DNA from: an uncultured Poribacteria bacterium
Lineage (GTDB): Bacteria; Poribacteria; WGA-4E; WGA-3G
Direction: 5' to 3'
NCBI GenBank assembly: GCA_958295855.1
Contig: OY282383.1
Coordinates: 2,460,481-2,524,480 of the forward strand
Length of the DNA: 64,000 bases
A model generated the notes under the pieces. That model made no database searches. It saw only the letters and a program-made list of their open reading frames with translations, and was not told where the DNA came from. Position 1 is the first letter of the stretch; the number at the start of each line of letters is the position of its first letter. The translations under genes and the position numbers were made by a program. Below are positions 18,157-27,663 of this stretch, piece after piece.

Positions 18157-19755
18157 TTAACGATGAACGGATGAGGGCGGTTTTTGCATGACAGGAATGA
18201 CGTAACTCCGAATCGTCACCCCCGCCACTGTCTCTGTCTCTACCCGTGGCTCTGGATTCTGACGATGATCAAACACGACATAGTAGCCTTCCGTTGCTCT
18301 TTCCAATTTCAGATACGCAGCCAGTTGCTTTTTTCCAGCCTGATAGTATCTGGTGCCCTCCCATATCTTTGTCTCAACGATATATTTTCGCTGGTTGTGG
18401 AGAATGAGGAGGTCAATCCTGCCACGTCCCGTTTGGACTTCAAGGAACATAGCCGCGCCCACAATGCGAGCGAAGTGGTCCAGATAGGCGTAAAGGAGGT
18501 GTTGGCCGACGTATTCTTGTGGCGTATCTGGCACCTGGAGGATGCGGAATCCGGCGCGGGCGATGAATGTCTGAAAGTTGTCAAGGAGTGCTTCCATCTC
18601 AATCACCCCGGCGGGCGTGAGGTAATCAATAAAATCGTCGTCCGTTTCTTCTGAGAAGTATTCGTTTTCAAGCCCGTTAAAGGTAGGTTTGAATATCTGT
18701 AGAATGCGATGCTGATAAATCGGGTTGACAATCTCACAGATGCCGTCAGCGTTCTCTGCGATAACCCCATAAGTGACAAGTTCATTCATGAGGGCATCAT
18801 CCGGATTGAAGGGGAAGCCTCTTTCATAAGAAGCGATGCGCAGCAGGATTTTTTCAAAGCGTAGCTCTCTACGGACATTGGTCCTCAGATGATCTATGTT
18901 GGTATTCTGTTCCCTCAGGAGTTGCGTGTGTGCCTTTGCGAAGTGCGCCATCGTAATGCTTTCGGTTTTCGGGATGTCCAGTGCCTCGGTGAGAATCTGT
19001 GCAAGGCGGTTGACGAGGAATGGTTGTCCGGCAGTCTGTTTGTAGAGTGCCTCAACGACTTCCGGCGCGAAGGCTTGACCGGCTTCAGCGGTGTACTGCG
19101 CGAGCAGTTCTCGCACCTGTTCAAGCGTAAAGTTAGGTAGGTTGAACTCATCTTGTATATTGAACGGAGAGATAGACCTATCGTAGTCAAGCTGCGTGAC
19201 GCTCTGGACACCGACAATACCGACGCTATGGGGGCATCGCGGCTTCCCTGCGATGTAGATGTGGCGGAGGGCATTCAGAAAACCGCGCACAGCAGCTTGG
19301 GGCGTGCCATCAAACTCGTCTATGATGAGGACAACCCGCTGATGTGCCAGAAAATTTGCGAGGTCTTCAAAGAAATCCAGCATCGACACATGATCGGTTA
19401 GCACGGTGTTCGCCAAAAATTGCTTTAACGTCTCAGGCAGAGTGCGCCCGCGTGCCTTGAAAACGTTCTCAATTTGCTGGCAAATCTTTTTGTACAGATG
19501 CGGGTAAAACGCTGACGCAGCAGAGTCTTGGTACACGTCAAAATTCAATTGGATCGGGAAATAGGTTAGCTCTTCAGCGGCGAGTGTGTGCAGGGCACGT
19601 TGAAAGAAAGTCGTCTTGCCGGTCTGGCGTGGCGCGAAGATGACGATATACTTGCCCTCTTTGACCCGGGTGAGAAAATCGGCAACCTCTTCCGTGCGCG
19701 GGACGACGTAGTTTTCCTCAGGATTCACGGGGCCTTGTGTTCCAAAACATCTCAT
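18157..19755 (-). CDS. AAA-like ATPase with C-terminal PD-(D/E)XK nuclease domain, copy 1
   Basis: The 532-residue protein begins with an AAA-like (AAA_35-type) NTPase: Walker A APRQTGKTT near residue 42 and Walker B VVLIIDEFDG near 140, then a helical winged-helix-like region. The C-terminal 120 residues form a PD-(D/E)XK-like fold (GRGRIDLLIL, YIVETKIWEG, and AGKKQLAAYL), giving D...ETK residues. Such ATPase-nuclease fusions are widespread in environmental bacteria and often sit in defence regions; their activity has not been shown. Residues about 285-400 differ strongly from copy 2, while both ends are nearly identical. The gene points toward the mod array. Confidence 0.75.
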   Translation of the reverse strand: MRCFGTQGPVNPEENYVVPRTEEVADFLTRVKEGKYIVIFAPRQTGKTTFFQRALHTLAAEELTYFPIQLNFDVYQDSAASAFYPHLYKKICQQIENVFKARGRTLPETLKQFLANTVLTDHVSMLDFFEDLANFLAHQRVVLIIDEFDGTPQAAVRGFLNALRHIYIAGKPRCPHSVGIVGVQSVTQLDYDRSISPFNIQDEFNLPNFTLEQVRELLAQYTAEAGQAFAPEVVEALYKQTAGQPFLVNRLAQILTEALDIPKTESITMAHFAKAHTQLLREQNTNIDHLRTNVRRELRFEKILLRIASYERGFPFNPDDALMNELVTYGVIAENADGICEIVNPIYQHRILQIFKPTFNGLENEYFSEETDDDFIDYLTPAGVIEMEALLDNFQTFIARAGFRILQVPDTPQEYVGQHLLYAYLDHFARIVGAAMFLEVQTGRGRIDLLILHNQRKYIVETKIWEGTRYYQAGKKQLAAYLKLERATEGYYVVFDHRQNPEPRVETETVAGVTIRSYVIPVMQKPPSSVHR

Positions 19756-19917
19756 TTTTTCTTCTCGGCGTTCTAATTCCTAAGTGGGTGGATTTCCACA
19801 TGCCGTGGAGTTGCTGTCTGTTACGGAAATCCACTTCTAATTGTATCAGATTGCGGGGTGAAAATCCATACCAAAATGAGTCTCGCAGGACTTTTCAATA
19901 AAATTTTTGACCGGCAC
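19756..19917. repeat. Duplicated upstream region of the AAA genes, first copy
   Basis: About 160 bp upstream of the first AAA gene recur at 21512-21672 almost base for base, starting at the start codon and ending at TTTTTGACCGGCA. The tandem unit (gene plus 5' region) is about 1.76 kb. It includes two short inverted GTGGATTTCC / GGAAATCCAC segments that may form a leader hairpin. Confidence 0.85.
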
Positions 19918-19927
19918 TCTCTTCACC

Positions 19928-21511
19928 TTAACGATGAACGGATGAGGGCGGTTTTTGCATGACAGGAATGACGTAACTCCGAATCGTTACCCCTTCCACT
20001 GTCTCTGTCTCTACCCGTGGCTCCGGGTTTTCGCGATGATCGAAAACAACGTAATACCCTTCGACAGCCCTCTCTAATTTGAGGTACGCTGCGAGCTGCT
20101 TTTTTCCAGCCTGATAGTATCTGGCACCCTCCCATATCTTTGTCTCAACGATGTATTTTCGCTGGTTGTGGAGAATAAGGAGGTCAATCCTGCCACGTCC
20201 CGTTTGGACTTCAAGGAACATAGCCGCGCCCACAATGCGAACGAAGTGGTCCAGATAGGCGTAAAGGAGGTGTTGGCCGACGTATTCTTGTGGCGTATCT
20301 GGCACCTGGAGGATGCGGAATCCGGCGCGGGCAATAAACTCACGGAAGTTCTCCATGAGCCGTTCCATCTGAATCTGCCCGGTGGACGTGAGGTACTGAA
20401 ATCCCTCGGTGAAGTAGTCGCGCTCCAACCCGTTGACCGGCGGTTTGAACGCTTGTATGATGCGGTACAGGTAAATCGGGTTGACAATCTCACACCTTCT
20501 GTCGGCACCTTTCGTGATGACACCATACGTGGCGAGCTCACTGATGATGTCGTTGTCGAGGTTGAATTGCACGCTGTCATCATACGAGACGATTTGCATG
20601 AGGAGACTTTCAAATCGGCGGTCTCTGCGGATATTGGTGAGCAGATGGTCAATGTTGGTGTTCCGTTCGTCAAGGAGTTGCGTGTGTGCCGTTGCGAAGT
20701 GTGCCATCGTAATGCTTTCGGTTTTCGGGATGTCCAGTGCCTCGGTGAGAATCTGCGCAAGGCGGTTGACGAGGAATGGTTGTCCGGCAGTCTGTTTGTA
20801 GAGTGCTTCAACGACTTCCGGCGCGAAGGCCTGACCGGCTTCATCGGTATACTGCGCGAGCAGGTCGCGCACCTGTTCAAGCGTAAAGTTAGGTAGGTTG
20901 AACTCATCTTGAATATTGAACGGAGAGATAGACCTATCGTAGTTGAGTTGCGTGACGCTCTGGACACCGACAATACCGACACTATGGGGGCATCGCGGCT
21001 TCCCGGCGATGTAGATGTGGCGGAGGGCATTCAGAAAACCGCGCACAGCGGCTTGGGGCGTGCCATCAAACTCGTCAATGATGAGGACAACCCGTTGATG
21101 TGACAGAAAATTTGCGAGGTCTTCAAAGAAATCCAGCATCGACACATGATCGGTTAGCATTGTGTTCGCCAAAAATTGCTTTAGCGTCTCAGGAAGAGCA
21201 CGCCCGCGTGCCTTGAAAACGTTCGCAATTTGCTGGCAAATCTTTTTATACAGATGCGGGTAAAACGCTGATGGAGCAGAGTCCTGGTACACGTCAAAAT
21301 TCAATTGGATCGGGAAATAGGTTAGCTCTTCAGCGGCGAGTGTGTGCAGGGCACGTTGAAAGAAGGTCGTCTTGCCGGTCTGGCGTGGCGCGAAGATGAC
21401 GATATACTTGCCCTCTTTGACCCGGGTGAGAAAATCGGCAACCTCTTCCGTGCGCGGGACAACGTAGTTTTCCTCAGGATTCACGGGGCCTTGTGTTCCA
21501 AAACATCTCAT
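19928..21511 (-). CDS. AAA-like ATPase with C-terminal PD-(D/E)XK nuclease domain, copy 2
   Basis: A 527-residue tandem duplicate of the neighbouring gene, with the same Walker A/B and nuclease motifs. The first 280 and last 130 residues differ from copy 1 at only a few positions. The segment between (RRDRRFESLLMQIVSYDD to QIQMERLMENF) is only about half identical and differs in length. Since the DNA flanks are also nearly identical, either the ends are kept alike by gene conversion or the centres were exchanged. The central part follows the ATPase and could sense a ligand or partner. Confidence 0.75.
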   Translation of the reverse strand: MRCFGTQGPVNPEENYVVPRTEEVADFLTRVKEGKYIVIFAPRQTGKTTFFQRALHTLAAEELTYFPIQLNFDVYQDSAPSAFYPHLYKKICQQIANVFKARGRALPETLKQFLANTMLTDHVSMLDFFEDLANFLSHQRVVLIIDEFDGTPQAAVRGFLNALRHIYIAGKPRCPHSVGIVGVQSVTQLNYDRSISPFNIQDEFNLPNFTLEQVRDLLAQYTDEAGQAFAPEVVEALYKQTAGQPFLVNRLAQILTEALDIPKTESITMAHFATAHTQLLDERNTNIDHLLTNIRRDRRFESLLMQIVSYDDSVQFNLDNDIISELATYGVITKGADRRCEIVNPIYLYRIIQAFKPPVNGLERDYFTEGFQYLTSTGQIQMERLMENFREFIARAGFRILQVPDTPQEYVGQHLLYAYLDHFVRIVGAAMFLEVQTGRGRIDLLILHNQRKYIVETKIWEGARYYQAGKKQLAAYLKLERAVEGYYVVFDHRENPEPRVETETVEGVTIRSYVIPVMQKPPSSVHR

Positions 21512-21662
21512 TTTTTCTTCTCGGCGTTCTAATTCCTAAGTGGGTGGATTTCCACATGCCGTGGAGTTGCTGTCTGTTACGGAAATCCACTTCTAATTGT
21601 ATCAGATTGCGGGGTGAAAATCCATACCAAAATGAGTCTCGCAGGACTTTTCAATAAAATTT

Positions 21663-21691
21663 TTGACCGGCATGCTATTTTCTGTTATCAT
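21663..21691 (+). promoter_or_regulatory. Promoter giving an apparently leaderless transcript
   Basis: TTGACC and TATCAT are 17 bp apart with TGT before the -10. The predicted start of transcription (about 21698) falls at the ATG of the methyltransferase (21699). The -35 lies in the end of the sequence duplicated upstream of the AAA genes. Confidence 0.65.
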
Positions 21692-21698
21692 AGAGCCG

Positions 21699-22385
21699 AT
21701 GAAAAGCAGCTTGGACACCTACCCTCTCACCAGCACTGCCATCGCGATGGACACCGGACAGGTACGCCTCACGATTATAGAAGAACCCGATTGGTTTCTC
21801 GAACAACTCAGCCGAGAAGATAGCGAAGGCAGACTCCATCTTCCCTATTGGACCTACCTTTGGGAGGCTTCCATAGGCCTCGCGCGCCATGTGGAGAAAA
21901 TCGGGACGCGCCTAAAAGATGCACAAATTCTAGAAATCGGGTGTGGGTTTGGACTCACAGGGATTGTTGCGTGTCTCGCTGGTGCCAAAGTGGTTTTCAC
22001 AGATTCAGAAAAGGACGCACTACTTTTCGCGCAAAACAACGCACAGCAGAACGCCGTCGCAAACCTCACCAATTTTGTCCAGATGGATTGGAACGCCCCC
22101 TGCTTCCGTTGCAAATTCAACTATATTCTCGCCTCCGATGTCATTTATGAAGAACACCACTGGGAACCGATTTTGGATTTGCTCCGGAACCTTCTCGCTT
22201 CTAACGGCATCGCCCTCTTTTCTGAACCCAATCGAAGCAACGCTATCGGGTTTTTCAAACGGCTCACCCACAATGGATTCTCCTATAAAAAATCTACCTG
22301 CCCTGTCACATTGGATGGAAAGACTTCCAAAGTTTGTATCTATACGGTGCATCGCGCAAACGCGGAAACTGCCAACATGACATAG
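21699..22385 (+). CDS. Class I SAM-dependent methyltransferase (Methyltransf_16-like)
   Basis: The 228-residue protein has SAM-binding motif I ILEIGCGFGLTG near residue 80, the acidic end of strand 2 in VVFTDSEKDAL, and motif IV ILASDVIYEEHHW. The pre-motif PYWTYLWEASIGLA is typical of the lysine and nicotinamide methyltransferase-like family 16 (METTL21/23 relatives). A protein side chain is the likeliest target; the actual substrate is unknown. ATG 21699 is preferred over upstream TTG codons because those fall inside the promoter. There is no Shine-Dalgarno sequence, in line with a leaderless message. Confidence 0.75.
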   Translation: MKSSLDTYPLTSTAIAMDTGQVRLTIIEEPDWFLEQLSREDSEGRLHLPYWTYLWEASIGLARHVEKIGTRLKDAQILEIGCGFGLTGIVACLAGAKVVFTDSEKDALLFAQNNAQQNAVANLTNFVQMDWNAPCFRCKFNYILASDVIYEEHHWEPILDLLRNLLASNGIALFSEPNRSNAIGFFKRLTHNGFSYKKSTCPVTLDGKTSKVCIYTVHRANAETANMT

Positions 22386-22758
22386 TGTTTCAGGCCTGCT
22401 ATGCATTTGCATTATAAGGTTGGTTCTCGATTTTCGGTTATCAGTAGGCACCGCTGCTGTGCTTTAGTTGATAACTGATAACTCTATATTCCGCCCATCC
22501 TCGTTGTCCCCAAAGTTATAAGGCCGGATCTCTGTCTCATAAAAGCACGTACCTTTATTGCCTCGTTGCCAAAAAAATAGGCAAAATTTCTAGTTCCACG
22601 GATGAGTCATGCAGTTTTCGTCTCGCTGAAGCCTTTTGGCACTTAGGAGACGTAGCTAGGTAGGCAGGGCCCAAGGTTTTTGGCAACGTTTTTGCTTATG
22701 TGTATTGTAACAATGTTTTTGAACATTTACGCGAGATTAACTTGGGAAAGGTTGGAGG
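22386..22758. other. Intergenic region with a long-range inverted repeat
   Basis: A perfect 12-bp inverted repeat (CGTTGCCAAAAA at 22562-22573 and TTTTTGGCAACG at 22677-22688) encloses about 100 bp that contain a second stem (CGTCTC / GAGACG). No gene is seen. It could be a structured leader or a small non-autonomous element; no target-site duplication is apparent. Confidence 0.5.
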
Positions 22759-23097
22759 ATGAAAGCAGTCGTCTCAACATCAAGGGTTTTAATCATTGAT
22801 AACAACCCGGAACGAACGAGTTTGCTAACTCAGATTCTGGAGGCAAGCCCTTACGAAGTTGTTGCGCCGTTGCGTTTGCAGGAAGACTTCCTTGGACAGG
22901 TCGCGCAGGGCAACCCAGATATCATCTTGATTGGTGCTGATTTCCCATGGCAAGCGACGCTGAATTGCGTGGCATCACTCCACGAAAACCATCCATGCCC
23001 GATGGTGATGTTTTCACAGGATGAGCGTTCTGATCCATTGGGGAGCTCTGTTCCACGCGGAAACGAATGCGAATTATGTAACGAATTCTGCTTTTGA
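22759..23097 (+). CDS. Truncated response-regulator receiver protein (NasT/AmiR-like)
   Basis: The 112-residue product matches the start of an ANTAR-type receiver (RVLIIDNNPERTSLLTQIL, then DIILIGADFPWQ and PCPMVMFSQDE). It stops after beta-strand 4; the last 20 residues are unrelated and the ANTAR RNA-binding domain is absent. The acidic pocket reads IDNNP instead of DDDP, and the phospho-acceptor Asp appears to be Gly in LIGAD, so phosphorylation is unlikely. It may be a pseudo-receiver or a relic of a nitrate regulator. An AAAGG lies 7 bases before the ATG. Confidence 0.55.
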   Translation: MKAVVSTSRVLIIDNNPERTSLLTQILEASPYEVVAPLRLQEDFLGQVAQGNPDIILIGADFPWQATLNCVASLHENHPCPMVMFSQDERSDPLGSSVPRGNECELCNEFCF

Positions 23098-23219
23098 CCC
23101 GGGGTCTAAGCAACCGGAGTTGAAGTTCTGTGCGGTGCGGATTGAATCTGATAATTGATTGTTGTGCACCTAAACTAGCTATGCCGTAGCGACGCGACGC
23201 TGTACCTACCCTGCCTAGT

Positions 23220-23750
23220 TCACCTGAGACTAGTGAGAATGGAAAGGATTAAGGAAGCAATAGCGATAGAGCTAGAGGCAATAATTCCGCCAACCTTCCA
23301 TCGTTCGTTTGTGTCAACTTTCCGCTCGTGTATGTTAGCGATGAGGGCATCAAGTTTCGTCTCCAGTCTGCCTAACTGGCCTTTCATGTCGGCAGCCAAC
23401 AGACGTAAGTCACCCTCAAGTTTCGTTTGGTGTACCTTCTGATCTGCGCTATCTTTTCGGATATCCTTTACCTCGGTGTCTATGCTTGTCATCCGAGTTT
23501 CCAGGGCCGCATGGCGTTCCTGCTGGCGTGCCTCTGATTCTATCATCCGGGCCTCTAGGGCCTCATAGTGTTCCTGCTGGCGCGCCTCCGATTCTATTAT
23601 CCGAGTCTCTAGAGCATCAGAGCGTTCCTGCTGGCGCGCCTTCATTTCAGCATCGCGCGATTTCTGCTGCGCCTCTATTTCAGCATCGCGCGCTTTCTGC
23701 TGCGCCTCCATCTCCTCAAGTTTTTGAAGGATTGATTCGTTTAAGTCCAT
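23220..23750 (-). CDS. Coiled-coil protein with C-terminal membrane anchor
   Basis: GGAGGT six bases upstream supports the start at MDLNES (176 residues). Residues 10-90 are imperfect repeats of the type EARQQERxxALExRMIES, a strongly heptadic, highly charged coil. The final 25 residues (GGIIASSSIAIASLILSILTS) form one transmembrane helix with almost no cytoplasmic tail. I recognise no named family. It could be a membrane-tethered spacer or trimeric rod. The strand and spacing do not tie it to the neighbouring genes. Confidence 0.6.
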   Translation of the reverse strand: MDLNESILQKLEEMEAQQKARDAEIEAQQKSRDAEMKARQQERSDALETRIIESEARQQEHYEALEARMIESEARQQERHAALETRMTSIDTEVKDIRKDSADQKVHQTKLEGDLRLLAADMKGQLGRLETKLDALIANIHERKVDTNERWKVGGIIASSSIAIASLILSILTSLR

Positions 23751-24254
23751 GTTTAAACCTCCGGTTGAAAAATAAAAATGCAATTCCAGTGAATCTTATC
23801 TCAAATTTTAGCACAAATTGGGAATAGTTGTCAAACAATTCCCGCTTTTTTTTTAAGTCTGTCGGCGATTTGTAGGGGAATTAGAGTCTCAATTCCAGAA
23901 ACCTGATTTAATATCAACATAACGCCTTGTTGGAGCTAAAGAGGACTGGTTTATCGGTTTCACAAATTTGGGCACCTGTCCGCGAAAAGGTACGTCTATC
24001 GGAGAGTCTCTCCTGATGGACGTTCTTGCACCACAGTAATAACGTAACTCCGATGCGAAATTCCACTAAAAACCGAAAACTGAATGGCTCTGCGTGCCAA
24101 CAGCGCGGCAGGAAGTGTAACTCGGTTTACTGTTTTCAATCATGACGTAATTCCCGCCCTTTGGAGAAATCGATAAATGCACGTCGCTTCTGGGCGCAGT
24201 GGTATATTACCCCTGCAAAGCAGGGGAAACCGATACCATTGCGCCGCAAAATTT
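23751..24254. other. Intergenic region with family A palindrome
   Basis: About 500 bp without a gene. It contains one family A palindrome (CCCCTGC-AAA-GCAGGGG, 24210-24226) flanked by GGTAT and GATACC, and a T-rich stretch near 23850. Confidence 0.5.
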
Positions 24255-27200
24255 TTACTTGAGATGCTCAGCGAGTTTCTCAAGCGGAAATCCCTCTGCT
24301 TCCCATACTGATTTATTGACAAGAATCCCTGTTGTACCTGCCTCGCATACCAATTTGACACCAGAGGAGGCATTGGCGGTAATCTCTTCCCGCAATTCCT
24401 CTAGCGAGTCAAGGGCTTTGCACAATGGAGCCACGCGGTCTCCGATATTTTTTATGAACCGCATATTCTCCCTGACAGTTTCTGAGGTTGCGTTTTCTTG
24501 TCCGAGTGGAACCACGCAGAGAAGAAATTTTTCCTTTTTTTTCACAGCTGTTTGAGCTTGCGTGGAAGTCAGACGGACGCTTTGGCGGCCGCCCTCGGTT
24601 CGCGTGGACTTCACCTCAACCAGCCAACTTCTGTCATCCTGGGTTATATCCAGAGTTAGCAGGTCTTCGGTATCTTCTGAAATCTCAAAATCCGAGCCGG
24701 TGCCGGTACTACGCACTGAGAAACCTTCTCGCTCCAAGTTCACCCTCACCCATTCTTCCACCTGTTGTCCCAAGCGTTGGTTCTCATGCATGATGCCCCT
24801 TCGTTTTCGACGCTCTTCAAGATGCAGGAGAAGATCTTCGTCTTCCTGCACGTCCTGCACCAACGCGCGGATCTGACTCAAGTTACCTGGAATCGCAAAC
24901 AGTATCTCTGTGAGAATGTCATCTTGCATGGTACGTTCTTCGTCGTTCTCCGCGGCAAATTCTCTCACCAAGTCAAACTGCGACACATCAATTGCTTTCA
25001 GGAGTTTGACAGCGTTAGGATTTTGATTCAGAGAACCAAGATCCCAACCGCTGTCCCGAAGCAAACTCGCAAGCGTCTCTGGTTTGACTACGTCTGCTTT
25101 GCCTTCACCTAGTGGAATCCACTTCCTATCTACCACTGGTTTTAGCCATTGGGCAGGATAGCAGCGATGGGTTTCTTTGCAGGTGCATACCTCGTTGATA
25201 ATTTTTATCCCTTCGGAATCGTGCACAATCAACCATTCTGTCAAAAAACACCAAAATTTGTAGGCGAGAGTCCGGCTTTTGCGAACTCTGTCTATGATTC
25301 CAATATCTTGTTTCGTCAGGAAAGCAATATTGGTAACAGTGATCTTTTTTTCAGATTCATGATTGACTTCCTCCGCCAGAAGGTCACAAGATTGTAACGC
25401 CTCAAAGGATATCTCACGGCAATCCCGGAGTATCACATCCTTTCTGATAAAACCCTCATCCTCTAACATCTGCCATATATCTGGATCGGGAACAGCCTCA
25501 AAGAAAATGTTAGCCAAAATGTGTCGCCGCGGAAAAAGTTCCCAGTAATCTTGAAGATGGTTTTTCCATGAAAGTACAGGAGCGAGTGGACGTTCACTAT
25601 CTGGGGCATTATCCTGAGTTGGGTGCGGCAACTGGATAATTTTCAGTTCATCAGAGTCGGTGCCTTCTGTGAACACGGGAAAACCGCGTAAACGGGAGTA
25701 GTCCTTCTGAGCAACTATCCACGCAAAGAGGCGCGTACTTGCCTTCTTGAAGTTGTCGTCTGAATTCTGGCGAACGCGCTTTTGGAGGCTGTTGATGAGA
25801 TTCTCTACAACGTATTTGATATCCCGATCTCCGGCACCCGCTTCTTGGGCTAATGAAAACAGCAGGGGATTACGAAGGTGCCATCGGATACGCTCCCCAA
25901 GCAACTTGGCAATGTCTTTCAGTTCTTCGTGTATGCCTAGATCTCGGTACAGCTCAGAAAGTCCGCGAAACCAGCCCTCTTGATTAGGAACAAAACGACG
26001 GTTACGAATGACATCATCAAATCCGTTATCCCTGAGAAATCCATAGAGTCGATTCAACCAGTTGACTGCACAAACATTCTCTTGAAGCAAGTTCTGAAGA
26101 TTTTTAAGATGGCCCCACCCTTCGGCATTTTTCGTTTTTTCTTCAACATATAATGCCAATTTTCTACCATCAATTGCCTCATCGAACGCTGAAACTTCGC
26201 GCCCGGACACCCTTGTCCAGCTCTTGATGGCGTTATACCATCCCGCAGTTTCTTCTCGCCTCGGCAATTTCTTACGGTATCCCTGCCAGCTCTCCAACAA
26301 GTCCCAAAGATCCGTCGCGCCCTCGTCACTTTCTGCTACCGGCAGCATAGCCTCATTCGGGGGTATAGCAGTGCCAGCCTCAGTGAGAACAGCGGGGGTT
26401 TTGCGAATTTCTTCAATGAGTTTTTGTGTAATACGCTCTCTAAGCCATTCCGTCCTAAGCCAATCCTTGTCTTGGATAGCAGGGACTTCTGCCCACCAAT
26501 GTGTTTGATTCCAACCTTTTGATGCCGCAAACTGAAGCAGGCTGGCAAGCAACCCGCAGGCTTCTTCAATAACTGCTTGGTTTACGATATTTGCATGGTT
26601 GGTGCTTTGCCCAAGATATACACCATCGCGGTTTTCCGTTGGTGCAAATTTGAAACTATTGATAATTGCAGGAAAACTGAAGAATTCGGTACCCACTAAA
26701 GGGAAACCCAAAAATAATCGTGGAGTCTTTCCTATTGGTTGGCATACCCAATCGTCGCTATCTGATTTCAGTGGGACGGTGACTAAAGCTATCTCACCTT
26801 GTGCAAGAATGTATTTCATTTCCGTACAATTCTCATTCGTGCTTTCTACCACCGTGATTTGTTGTATGCCGGGTACATCCAAGCATCTGCGTTCGACGAC
26901 TTCAAAACACATTGTTTCGCAAGGAATTTTGATGTCGATGCGGGAGAATTCCGGATTGAAAACAACCACGAACGGCGCGCATTGCTTCAGCGTTTCGATT
27001 CCTTTCGTTACGGTATCCGCTGCGTCATGTCCGACGATAGGGTATCTGAATCGGGTGGTGAAGAAGTCGGGTATAGACATTTGGGCAGATGAAGAAGGGT
27101 TGAAATTCTCCCACGCTTCGTCCATTGATTCACGAAGCGCACCAACTGAATCAGGTTTACGCTCTAAGAGGAAATCGAACCATTCGCCGTCGTCAAGCCG

Positions 27201-27569
27201 ACCAGAGATGCCTATTTCCGATGACAACAGGTGCGTTGTCAGAAAACCACTACCGTACCGCCCGATTGATTCTTCCTCTTCAACTTTCGTTGAACCATGA
27301 AAAATTAGGTGGGCTATCTCTTTCTGTTTGAACCCACGCCCATTGTGCAAAAAGACTAGTTCTCCCGGACTATATTTAATTTCTACAATAAGCCCGTTAT
27401 TGTCTGCTGTTGAAGCGTCGCGTGCGTTCTGCAAAAGCTCCCAAATCCACCGCGTATGCATACTTGCACGATTTGACTCCTGATCGATGAGGTACTTGAA
27501 AACGGCCTGTGCTGTGTTTTCAGTGAGGACACTGTCCTTAGTTTCAGCTTTGCTCGATTGGATTTTCAT
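24255..27569 (-). CDS. GHKL (Hsp90/sacsin-like) ATPase with C-terminal DUF3883 nuclease-like domain
   Basis: GAGGAG five bases before the ATG fixes the start of this 1104-residue protein. Residues 10-150 are a sacsin-type Hsp90 ATPase: N box WELLQNARDAS, a G1-like HNGRGF and G2 GRYGSGFLTTHLL. A long helical middle of unknown fold follows. Residues about 940-1045 match DUF3883/NOV C-terminal domain, with DFEIS, DITQDDRSWLVEVKST and SVRLTSTQAQTA, a PD-(D/E)XK-like arrangement. Proteins of this build recur in prokaryotic defence islands beside restriction genes. Here it stands alone at the right edge of the island. An antiviral role is inferred from architecture and neighbourhood only. Confidence 0.75.
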   Translation of the reverse strand: MKIQSSKAETKDSVLTENTAQAVFKYLIDQESNRASMHTRWIWELLQNARDASTADNNGLIVEIKYSPGELVFLHNGRGFKQKEIAHLIFHGSTKVEEEESIGRYGSGFLTTHLLSSEIGISGRLDDGEWFDFLLERKPDSVGALRESMDEAWENFNPSSSAQMSIPDFFTTRFRYPIVGHDAADTVTKGIETLKQCAPFVVVFNPEFSRIDIKIPCETMCFEVVERRCLDVPGIQQITVVESTNENCTEMKYILAQGEIALVTVPLKSDSDDWVCQPIGKTPRLFLGFPLVGTEFFSFPAIINSFKFAPTENRDGVYLGQSTNHANIVNQAVIEEACGLLASLLQFAASKGWNQTHWWAEVPAIQDKDWLRTEWLRERITQKLIEEIRKTPAVLTEAGTAIPPNEAMLPVAESDEGATDLWDLLESWQGYRKKLPRREETAGWYNAIKSWTRVSGREVSAFDEAIDGRKLALYVEEKTKNAEGWGHLKNLQNLLQENVCAVNWLNRLYGFLRDNGFDDVIRNRRFVPNQEGWFRGLSELYRDLGIHEELKDIAKLLGERIRWHLRNPLLFSLAQEAGAGDRDIKYVVENLINSLQKRVRQNSDDNFKKASTRLFAWIVAQKDYSRLRGFPVFTEGTDSDELKIIQLPHPTQDNAPDSERPLAPVLSWKNHLQDYWELFPRRHILANIFFEAVPDPDIWQMLEDEGFIRKDVILRDCREISFEALQSCDLLAEEVNHESEKKITVTNIAFLTKQDIGIIDRVRKSRTLAYKFWCFLTEWLIVHDSEGIKIINEVCTCKETHRCYPAQWLKPVVDRKWIPLGEGKADVVKPETLASLLRDSGWDLGSLNQNPNAVKLLKAIDVSQFDLVREFAAENDEERTMQDDILTEILFAIPGNLSQIRALVQDVQEDEDLLLHLEERRKRRGIMHENQRLGQQVEEWVRVNLEREGFSVRSTGTGSDFEISEDTEDLLTLDITQDDRSWLVEVKSTRTEGGRQSVRLTSTQAQTAVKKKEKFLLCVVPLGQENATSETVRENMRFIKNIGDRVAPLCKALDSLEELREEITANASSGVKLVCEAGTTGILVNKSVWEAEGFPLEKLAEHLK

Positions 27570-27663
27570 AATAACTCCTCTCTATGAAAAATCATAAGAG
27601 ACAGGCGGATATGAACGACATCCGCCCTGCTGGTTTTCCAATCGGTACACCGCATAGGGGAGG

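Noticed and set aside
20074..21030. 318-codon minus-strand frame in the second AAA gene
   Set aside because: It is the shifted frame of the real AAA gene, very rich in Ser, Arg and Thr, and has an equivalent shadow in the first copy.
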